Shown here piece after piece: positions 31,223 to 41,800 of a DNA stretch of 64,000 bases. The notes beneath the pieces are model-generated. The model was not told the DNA's origin. It saw nothing but the letters and a program-made list of their open reading frames with translations, and searched no databases. The stretch's first letter is position 1, and every line of letters starts with the position of its first letter. Source of the stretch: Symsagittifera roscoffensis (Eukaryota; Xenacoelomorpha; Acoela; Convolutidae); NCBI RefSeq assembly GCF_963678635.1, contig NC_087066.1:15045171-15109170 (forward strand), in the 5' to 3' direction. A program made the translations under genes and the position numbers.

Positions 31223-33710
31223 AGCTCCATTGAACATACAGGTCCGTTCACTGGTGTCTCAGCTAATAAAAGCCAAATATGAGAGCATTTGGGCCTCTTC
31301 AACAATCTCTAAAATTTTAGCAAAAAAAGTGGTTAGGGGAGGGTGGAATGGGTTTTATCACTAACTTCTATAATTGTTTATTCTATACCATTGAGTTTTT
31401 TATAGGGGTGGCGATTCGGTACATGATACAACACAGAGAGGTGGGGTTGTTGACGGAGTCAAACATTTAAATGATCATAGTGTGAAACAAGATTTCTATT
31501 CTCATACCAAACTTTGATAAGAATGGTTGTTTTATTAAAAACAAAAAGTTGTGATCACATTTTTGAACTTCCGGTCACTACGAGAACAAACTTAACTGCC
31601 TTTGCAAGTTGAACAAGGTTTTCAGCAACATTTTAGAATTATTGACAGTTTCATAAACGTCACCATTTGCAGGGAAAGTACTGTTTCAGTAAAAGAAAGT
31701 AGTTGCTATCCCATTCACTTCAGTAGGCAAGTTCGAAAACGGGTATAAAAGAGTTTGCCCAGGAGACGGTTTGTCAAAAGTTTCATTTTATTTGAAACCT
31801 GTTAGCACCGTAATTGAACTATTATCAGTAAACTCATAGAAGCAAATGAATTTAACGTCAATTTTTGAGGCGTTTTGAGTTCTACACTTGCGATTTCTAA
31901 TACTTGAATTTTTTTTCGTAGTTCTGTTTTAAGTTATTTTTTCAAAACTTCTTGATACCAGTGTCAAAAAACTTATTGATAAATAATTAAAAATTCACCT
32001 ATTTGACAACCAGGGGAAAAACGATTGAGCTGAATTTTCGGCAGTTTTTTTTAAATTTCGATGAATAATATTTTTTGAGGACTCTTCAACTAGGTATTAA
32101 AAAGGAAACCCTCCCAGCTTTTGTGTAACAATATCATTTTTTTTCAAAACACCAAAGCATGGATAAAAAAAGCACAGCAATAATAAACATTTTTTTTCTG
32201 AAATTGTGTAAAATCACATTTTCTTCAGAAGTTAATTCAATATGGTCGCAGTATTCTCGATAGCTATTATTAATTGCCCATTATATATTGATTACTTATT
32301 GTTTTTACGTTTATAACTTAGTCGCCCACACGTAATAAAGTGCCGCTCGCCTCTTATAGACAATAGATACCCGAAGGGAAAATCAAAATTTGATCACATT
32401 TTCAGACTGCTCTCTTCTCGATCGATTAGGATGCCGGGCAACACTTAACCTGCCAAGAGTCTCAAGTTTTCATGCACCTGGAAAAGGACTGGGCTCAAAA
32501 CACAATCAAATTAGCACCCAGCCAAATAGTTATTTTGATTGGCACGTTAAAACTGAGGATATAATTTCAGTTGAGAACTAAAAGTAGCGTTAAGATAATT
32601 TGAAAGTGTCATGAAAATCGAACATGTTTTTTTTGTAGAGACACTAAATGTCAAATCAACATAAATATAAACTTTTTCATGGACATTTTTTCTGTTCACT
32701 TCAGCAACTACCCTTACCCTCCCCCCTCCCCCCTCACTCTGATTTGGAGCTGTCTAATCTCCTCTCCACAGAGTAAAAATTTGATTAAACATTTATATCC
32801 TGGTCATAAATAACAGTCCCTTCGATAAATCAAAATTGGACCTAGAGGCAAATTTGCAAAAGCTGCTGATCAGCCAAACAAACACTATATTTTTTTGCCC
32901 GTTTCACTTACTTGAAAAAAAAATTATTTCAGACATCACTAATGTTTTTTATTAGAGCTAATTGCATTTAAAAGTCAGCAAAAGAGCTAAAACGTGTTAA
33001 TAATTGGCGTAATAAAGCTCATAAATACGGCAAGAAATGACATTTATATGGATTGAAAGGGTCATTTTTGACAATCAACTCTTAGAAGTGAATTAGATTT
33101 CCGTATTAATTTTTAAACCAACTGTATCTCGAAAAACTTCTTTTCGAATTCTTACTTAAGCCAAAAAGAGATCCTTTTCAGGCTAGCTTTGGTGACTTGA
33201 AATTATTATTTGATCCGAAAAGTGGATACTCAAAAATTCCCAGGACAATGATGAATTTGATTAAAAACTTGCCATTCTCATATTTTCAGGTAGCTGAATT
33301 AATATTTTAATAAAAGATTTCTTTTCGCTACGCATCTTAAGTAATTCCCGGGATATTGTGACAATACTTTCTGTACATGAAAACAGAGAAAAGCTTTTTC
33401 GGTTTTGTTAAGAAAAAACAACAGAGATAAGAATGCGATCAAAACATGATAGGTCAGGTCAGGTAAAAATTAAGAGAAGTTTCAATTAAGCTCCGAGAAT
33501 TGCATTGAGAATACATGGCTGCTTCGAACAAAATTTCTCGGAGGCCTCTGATTATTAACTTTTTGGGTCTTTCGTTTTCTGAATTAAGTTAAAATGCGAA
33601 AAATTTCTAGGATAACTATTTTACACCAAACCATGGTCTCAAAAGCATGCTGTCAACTTTTCAAAAAAAACAGTATTTTTACAGGCCTTCTTCAGACAGT
33701 CCAAATTATC
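31223..33710. other. Non-coding host DNA before the giant LTR element
   Basis: No supported exon, RNA gene or repeat. Short open frames (for example near 32390-32580) have no recognisable product or paired splice sites. Confidence 0.45.
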
Positions 33711-33714
33711 TTTT
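33711..33714. other. Left target-site duplication of giant LTR element (TTTT)
   Basis: TTTT precedes the TG start of the 5' LTR and is repeated at 52617-52620 after the CA end of the 3' LTR. A 4-bp homopolymer is weak on its own but agrees with the TG...CA boundaries. Confidence 0.6.
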
Positions 33715-34122
33715 TGGAACCTGATCTAAACTATATTTTATGATTGGATAAATTAAATGTTTTACCAATGTAAAGTATTTAATATTAACCAATCATGATC
33801 CATCTAACTAACAACCCACTTATTTGTAAGTGCTGAAGTTACTTGTAATTTCAGCACCAGAGAGATTTGAATTTAACTTAGAAATTAGTTGGACTCTCCC
33901 GAGCACTTCAGCAGCCGCAATAAACCAGTATACCCTAGATCTATTGAGCCTAGCAGAGACTAGTTAAACAACCTGAGACTAGATAGTATAAGAGTAAGAT
34001 TAGGATCGGTATTAGACTAAGAAGTTGCACGAATCTATCCGGCCGAAAATAAGATAGCGTGACGAGCAGACGGTGTACCCTATCCGAAATTACTCTATGA
34101 GTTACACTCCAGTCCTAACTCA
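33715..34122 (+). repeat. 5' LTR (408 bp)
   Basis: TGGAACCTGATC...CCTAACTCA. It contains AACCAATCATG (CCAAT box), a hairpin with arms GTGCTGAA and TTCAGCAC (33830-33857) and AATAAA at about 33918. I see no difference from 52209-52616. Confidence 0.95.
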
Positions 34123-34124
34123 TC

Positions 34125-34142
34125 TGGTGCGACCATAAGTCT
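34125..34142 (+). promoter_or_regulatory. Primer-binding-site-like sequence
   Basis: TGGTGCGACCATAAGTCT begins two bases after the LTR CA end. TGG at this place is the usual complement of a tRNA CCA end. I could not match the next bases to a tRNA, so the primer is unnamed. The same bases occur in the left copy. Confidence 0.55.
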
Positions 34143-34210
34143 CGAACAAGACCTTATTAGATTAGAATTAACCAAAATTAGATTAGAAATTAGACAAAAA
34201 CATTTACAAA

Positions 34211-34444
34211 ATGTTATACGACAATAATTTAATTGAAATGTCTCTCCGACTCAATAGATCCGAGCCAATATTCCGAACCATAATAGAACTACCCGGAATT
34301 GGAAGAAGACATCGAACCAAAGACGACATACGACAAAGTAGAAACTTGCCGTATAGTTACATGATAGTTCGGCAAAAGCCAGAACAAACTTTTATATTTC
34401 GAATACTACTTGCAATGAATTTAGATTTCCATTTGCAAACATAA
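34211..34444 (+). CDS. ORF0, 77-aa leader ORF
   Basis: MLYDNNLIEMSLRLNRSE then IGRRHRTKDDIRQSRN, ending FHLQT. No known domain. It is the first AUG frame after the LTR and is matched in the left copy (1933-2166) with three substitutions and no length change. It could be a short accessory protein or an upstream ORF that regulates translation of the genes after it. Confidence 0.45.
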   Translation: MLYDNNLIEMSLRLNRSEPIFRTIIELPGIGRRHRTKDDIRQSRNLPYSYMIVRQKPEQTFIFRILLAMNLDFHLQT

Positions 34445-35374
34445 AACCTTGAAGTAAATCTTCAAAATCATTTCAGGCGCTAAACAAAATTAATATTATA
34501 CAATAACGATTGATAAAAAGATCTAAGATCGTTTTCCTAAAATTCTGCAGTATTATACAAAATATGTTTGAAAAATATTTATTGGAAAAAAAAAATAAAA
34601 ATTAGTAGCATGACAATAAATGGTTAGTAATCATAAATCATCCTGTTGTTCCAGCTTCATCACCTAAAACATAACAGCAATCATCAACTCACTAATATCA
34701 TAAAATACTAAATCTTTCCTTTACACAAATTTAAAACCTCATTAAAACTTAAAGTCACTTAATTTTAAAACCAGATCATCAAGGCTTATCCTTGGATCTT
34801 AAATCATTTTCTACTTCATTACATTTTAAATTTGATCATCAAGGCTTATCCTTGGATCAAACAGAACAACTTTGTTCTCCCCCACCCACTTAATTAGTGT
34901 CTAACGACCTCAAACGTCGATTCACTACCCAACCCTTTCTAAAGACCCAAGACTAATAGAAATTTTTAAACAAAACTAATCATTCAAATTAGGATAAACA
35001 GTGAAGAACTTCGGTTATTCATCCTTCACTTGATCCCCCCTCTTACCAGACCCAGGATAAATCTTAGACTTAGTAAGTTTAAAATAGTATCTAACGAACT
35101 ACTCGCGTTCTAATTATACCTGAACCTTGTGGATCGATTTACTATTCTCCAACCCTTGAACACAATCACTACCCCTAAGTAAGATTAAGTAAGTTAACAC
35201 CTTAGCTTATACTAGTCACGAGAAAGTAAAAATCATTCTTCGGAATCGATATACTTTTCTCTCCAACCCTAAACAAATAGACCCAGGTTAAGCTAACCAA
35301 AAAATCGTAAGAACTAACAGTTTAGGAAAATAGAAATCGTTTAACAACCTTTTGCACCCGTCATCCTAAACCTT
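34445..35374 (+). promoter_or_regulatory. Structured 5' leader with repeated hairpins
   Basis: 930 nt without a long ORF. A 25-nt direct repeat holding a CAAGG-CTTAT-CCTTG hairpin occurs at 34774-34798 and 34834-34858. Three larger inverted repeats lie at 34895-34927 (arms TAGTG/CACTA), 35085-35144 (TAGTA/TACTA) and 35220-35262 (GAGAAAGTA/TACTTTTCTC), each followed closely by a CCAACCCT box. The same elements are in the left copy. The layout suggests RNA structures for packaging, dimerisation or translation control. Confidence 0.6.
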
Positions 35375-35842
35375 ATGTCATTTAAAAACCTAGGGAATAA
35401 ACAAACAATCGTTTTACACAATTGTGAAATAGATAACAAAAAATACGACCTTGTAATCACACCTCATACACAAACAGTTGGATACATTCGAACAAAACGA
35501 CAAACACTAAAGAGAAAAATAATCACTAAACAAAGACAAATAACACGAAAAAGATTTTCAAAAAATCGAAACGCATTTTCAGAATCAGAAACCAACAGTT
35601 TAGACGAACTCTACAAACTAAAAGAATCAATAGATAAAAATTACCCACAACACGATCAATTATATTTTTCTGACTCAGAAACAACTTCAAATTCATCACA
35701 AAGAGGAAAAAGAAGAATAAAAAAGCAGTATAAACACAAACCAGTACATCTATACAACTGGAATCAACCAATTCGACACATTAATAATTACATATTAACA
35801 GTCATCGAACGAAAAAATGAGTTCAACGCACACCCCAGGTGA
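35375..35842 (+). CDS. ORF1, small basic protein (155 aa)
   Basis: Starts MSFKNLGNKQTIVLHNCEID; the middle is strongly basic (KRKIITKQRQITRKRFSK), then an acidic-Ser segment and a basic stretch RGKRRIKKQYKHK. No recognised domain. It overlaps Gag-Pol by 26 nt in another frame, so a ribosome finishing ORF1 would pass the gag ATG. Intact in both copies in this window. A nucleocapsid-like or regulatory RNA-binding role is a guess. Confidence 0.65.
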   Translation: MSFKNLGNKQTIVLHNCEIDNKKYDLVITPHTQTVGYIRTKRQTLKRKIITKQRQITRKRFSKNRNAFSESETNSLDELYKLKESIDKNYPQHDQLYFSDSETTSNSSQRGKRRIKKQYKHKPVHLYNWNQPIRHINNYILTVIERKNEFNAHPR

Positions 35843-38800
35843 CGAAACTCCAGATGATGATGAAATCTTTCCTTTTATAGTAGATGCAGATACTGATAGA
35901 GGACAACACATATTTTGTCAAAATTTACTCGTAAATTTATTTGAACCCGGAATCAGTCCATGTAAAACAGAGTTCCCCGATGTAAAAATCAAAAGACAAA
36001 TCATAGATCACTATCTAAAAGATATATGCAACATAACACAACAATATGGAATCTACTCTATAGAATTCACTTCCCCAAACCATAATAATAGAACATACAC
36101 TATTCAAACAGACGACCTTGATTTAGAATTTTCAAAAGTTTTTTCAGAATATATAAAAAGCATACAATACCATAACTCACAAAGAGCAAACTCCATTTTC
36201 ACCAATGAAGTTTTCGCACTAATATATAGTTATATTTCGATATTAGAAAATGAACTCCCATTAACAAATGTCTCACCGACAGAAACATCTAAACATTTAA
36301 GAGTACGACATGAAATCACACTACTCTCTAGTTATTTAAACATCATTAAAGAAAATTTCACGAAAGACGACGTTTCACAACATACCAAACACGATTTACA
36401 AAAAATTTTAGCATGGTTCATAATAGATTATTTTACACACAATATTGATTTAATTGCACAAGCAAGAAAAAATTTTAGACCCCAAAACTCGAACGATGAT
36501 ACAGCTATCACAGAACAATCAGATTATGTTTGGGACCCCGAATGGTCTCATCCCGTATTTATAAACTTTCCACAATCAATCTCAAGTCAAGCAATAGGTA
36601 CAATATCTTACATAAGAGATTATGTAAGAGTAATACCATTAACAATTGATGCAACACCATTAAACTATAATACATTTTTACCCGATACACAAAATAATAG
36701 TTTAAACTCTACAGTCATACACAATGAAAACCTCAATGGAACTAGGAATCTTACTCAACAAGATATACAGACACCATCACACTTCATAAATGAAGAAATT
36801 GTACACACAACAACTACACAACAAAGTATTTCACCAATACGCCCAAATTTAACAACACCAAGAAATACAAATCCTTCACAAACACAGGTAACCTTACAAT
36901 CAACCGTTAAACCTTCGGTTGCCCCTAAATATTCACATATGGATTACCAAACATACAAACCCATGACAATACCATCAAAAACACGCAAAACATTCACTAG
37001 AAACAACTTTGCAGACCATAATTATAATTATACACATCCATCAAAAACAAATTATAAACCACAAAGAAATTTTAATCAATATACAAAACCTCGAAACTGG
37101 GATAACCCAACGGCCCAATATAATTCCACAAATTTTCAACCAAATCCTCCACAGGATCGCAGTGAAAATTACCCATTTTTTCAACAAAATAAAAATAAAA
37201 AACAAACATCTTATCAAATGGATTATTTATCCTCAGATGAAGATTTCTTACAACCAGATATATTTGCACCAAATACTCAAGAATATCGTAGACAAGGAAT
37301 ACAGAAAACACGTACAAACCATAGAAATTTTTCTCCACAATCAATAGATGCACAATATCAACAACCAATTCAACAACCAAATCCAATTAATATACAATCT
37401 TTTCAACCAATTCAACAACAAAATCCAATGACTACACACTCGTATCAACCATCACAAATGCAAAATGAAATACCACTCCCGTATTATCTTCAACAACATG
37501 AAATAACAAGAAACCAACTTTCAAATTTTTCTCAAATGCCAAATGCAGCTGAATCATTACAAATGACAATGAATCCATACCTTATGGGTGGATCATCAAT
37601 AACATCAAATAAACCCTTAATGGTTTTCACAGGAACAGACCCTGAATACTCTGTAGAAGATTACTTAAATGCAGTAACAGCAAATTTAATTTTAAATATT
37701 GGACCTGAACCAATTAACACGCCACTACATCAAAACTGGATACATCGACGCACAGCGTTGATACAAACAACCTTAGATGGCGCAGCCCAAAAATGGTTTT
37801 CAGTACTACCTCAAGAAATAAAATCAAACTGGAAAAGATTTACACAAGAATTTTCAAAAATGTTTGACTCCGAAAGAAACAAACAACAACAAAGAGTTTT
37901 ATGTAATGAAATTCGCAGATTACCAAACGAAACCATCAAGCAAATAGCAGTAAGAATCGAAACACTAGTTCGAAAAGCATATTCACTAAATACACATGAC
38001 TATAAAAACACTAAGATGACAGAAATCTTAATGATGACCTTAACACCACAATTAAGGAAAATAGCAATAAAAAAGAGAGCATCACATCCTTCTTCAATTC
38101 GAGAACCCGATTTAGATTTTAGAAAACTAGTAGACAAACTAGAACAAGCAGAAATCACAATGAAATTAGAAGAAACGGAAAATCTGAAATTACAATACGT
38201 TAACAAAATTGAAACGACTCCCACTAATATTAATAATATACAAGAATCAGAAACAGATCTCGTTGAAAAAATCACTGAAATACTCAATATTTACGAAAAG
38301 AACCCGAACTTTAAAGGCAAACCATCTTTCAAAAAATGGTGTAATTATTGCCGACGATACGGACATAGTATTTCCGAATGTAGACAAAAACAACAAGATA
38401 GTCAAAATAAACCTCAAAAATACAAAGAACCAAATAAATCATTTTATCAATACATGAAAAAAGATCAAAACCTACCAAACAAAAATGTATACAGCAACAA
38501 CAATTCAGGAAAACCACTCCCAAACAATACAAGCTATACAAGAAATCAATCTCCATATAACTCAAGTTATAGAGGAAGATCACCAGAACGAAGAAACACG
38601 TATAATTCATCACAAAATCACTACAATAGACCGAATAGTCGAAATAACTACTCCAGATCAAATTCAAATACACAACGATTTGTTTCTAGATCTAATTCTC
38701 AATCAAGAAATAACTATTATCCAAACAACCAATCACGAAATTCATCATACAATAGGAATAGAAACTACTCCTATAATCGAAACAGAAGTTATTCAAACAA

Positions 38801-41800
38801 CCGAAACCAGAATTACCCGAACAACCGATCAAGGAATAACTCATATAATAGATCGAACTATAACAGACCAAACAATAATTACCAAAACAGATCGCGAAAT
38901 AATTCACAAAACCGACACCCAAGTTATAATAATCGCTATCGAAATTATTCCCAATCACCACACCGAAATAATAATCACTACAATAACTCTAATAATCGTC
39001 ACAGAAGCAGTACACCTAAACATCAAAGACAAATCAATCAAGTACAAGCTAACCCAGAAACAACATCAGACCCTCCAGGTATTGATGACACAGTAACTGA
39101 TACGTTACAACTCAATCAAATAAACTGTACATCATCAGATTCAGAAAGTGATACTGAAAACACTCTTGATATCAATATGATAAAAGTCGAAAATGACTAT
39201 GAATCTGTCATATATGAACAACCCTTTCCATCACATATATATGAAAATCAATCACAAATTCTTCAAAATCATTACACTACACCCATAAATTCCACACCAA
39301 CGACGCAAGAAACAAATGAGATAAACACTACAAATCAAACCAATAAAAATACCAAAACAAAATGCTTGAATACAAACCACATTTATCAAAATATACAAAA
39401 AGAACAACCCAAAGAAAAAATTTGGACAATACCATTTCTCTTAGAAAGCCCAAGAAATAAAGAATTTCAACCACCAGACCTTGAAATAGATTTTTTAATT
39501 GATTCAGGAGCAGAATCAAACATAATAAACATTCCCACATGGAATGAAATAAAAATCTTACACCCAAAGCTAACACCTCTTGAAACCTCCAGCAAACTAG
39601 CGACAGCACAAGGATCAACATTGATAAACTACGGAAAAATCCAATTATTTCTCCTCCCTACCAGAACAATGGAACAAAGTAAAATTTTAAATAAGCCATT
39701 TAAACAAATATTCCATATCACCGATATTAAATATAATATCATTGGAATACCATTTATTTCAAAGTATATACCAACAATTAACATACTAAATAGTAAAATA
39801 TTAATCAAAGATAAATATACAAAAACAAAAGAAACATCCTTAACATTTTTTCAAAGATTGAATAAACAACCACCATTCTTTTCAAAATTTTATCCGATAT
39901 TTAACCAACAAAGAAAACACCTGAAACCACTATCAGGAAACATCTATAATTTTTCAATCAAACAAGTTCACCAATATGATAAAGCACAAAACAAACAAAA
40001 ATTTTATATGTCAGATTTTGAATTCAAACCGATTCATAAATTTTTCAAAATCACAATCTCTTCAATAAAATATTTGAAAAATTCGAATTCAGATATCATC
40101 TCCTTACATGTCTATAACAACACACCTTACCAAGTAACATTACCATTAGGACTTTTAGGATATTGTGAAACCAACGCAACAATATCACCAATACACGAAA
40201 AAGCCTATCGCGTAAATAATATACTCCAATTACTAGATATTTGCCAATCTACAATTCTTAATGAAGAATTATCTATAAATAATATAATAAGTAACGAAAA
40301 CAGAAATACGGATTATTTCACAAAAACTCCATATTTCAAACCTACATTCAACATCAGTAACTACACAGAGGACCAACAGAAATTTTTAACAATGTTTAAT
40401 TTCCAACATTCACAAATAACACAAGACGAATTTGAAAAGTTAGCCAAACAGCTAATTCAATATTCATCAGTCTATGCAACATCAAAATTCGATGTTGGCA
40501 AAATCAGTTCATCACTACATCTCCCATTAAAACCAGACGCAGTTTTCAAAAAACAAAGAGCAAGTAAAGTACCAATTCACTTACATGATAAAGTAAACAG
40601 ATTACTCGATATTTTAGAGCAATACAACATTATATCACCGGTTAATAAAGAAGAACAACCAAAAGGCAACACATTCATCAACCCCGTTATCATTCTAGCT
40701 AAAGGAGAATCGTTAAAAATCGTTCTCGATGCTAGATACCTCAATTCACTCATAGATGAATCAAAATGTAATTGGCCCATTGAACCAATACAAGTTATTT
40801 TAACAAAAATAAACGGCAAATACTTCACAACCGCCGACATGAATAGTGCATACAATCAAATGCCACTAGATGAACAATCACGACGTTTAACACAATTTGT
40901 TATCGGAAACCAACAATATGAATTCAACCGCTTATTCTATGGAATATCCATAGGACCAGCAGCATTTTCAGCCTTTATGAGCAAAATTTTTAGACCACTA
41001 ATACTCAAGAAAAACGCAATCACCTATTTAGACGATGTTTTTATGCAATCACAAACAAAAGACGAAATGTTCAAAGTTTTAGAAACATATCACCAAATAC
41101 TTCAGAACGAAAATCTGAAGGCCGCCCCCGATAAATCACACTTCTTTTTGACTAGAGTTAAATTCTTAGGACATAATATAGAAAGAAAAACAATCACTCC
41201 ACTGAAATCACGCATTGACGCTATTCAAAAACTTCAACCACCAACAAATAAAAAGAAAATCCAAGAGTTCCTTGGAATGTTAAACTTTTTAAGTAAATAT
41301 GTTTATAAAATGCAATTATACCTACGACCATTTTATAACATCCTTAGACAACAAAACAACTTTGAATGGAATACAGAACATCAAACACGATTCGAAGAAA
41401 TAAAGAAACTTTTAACTGAACAAATTTCAAACACAATTCCAGACCCTGATCAACCATTTTATGCAATGTGCGATGCTTCGAACTTTGGCATCGGCGCAGC
41501 ATTATTACAATCACATAATGGTACAAATAAAATGAACCTCATATCAGCAAATTCTCGATTATTCACTCAAGCAGAGCTACGACTCTCAACTCTAATGAGA
41601 GAATGTACAGCCATAATATATACACTTACAGAATATGAATTTCTGATACTTGGATCAAAACATCCCACAGTTTTGTTCACAGACCACAAACCAATCATCT
41701 TTCTTTTTACACAGAAATCTAACCCAAACCACCGAGTTTACAGATTTCAACTAATTCTAATGAAATTTCCAAACTTACATATAGTTTGGACTGCAGGAAA

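Noticed and set aside
34125-34150. Assignment of the primer tRNA
   Set aside because: Only the CCA-complement and a short match fit; the T-arm pairing does not, so no tRNA could be named.
38485-39096. 203-codon ORF inside Gag-Pol in another frame
   Set aside because: Ile/Thr-rich shadow of the Arg/Asn/Tyr-rich stretch of Gag; low complexity and no start context.
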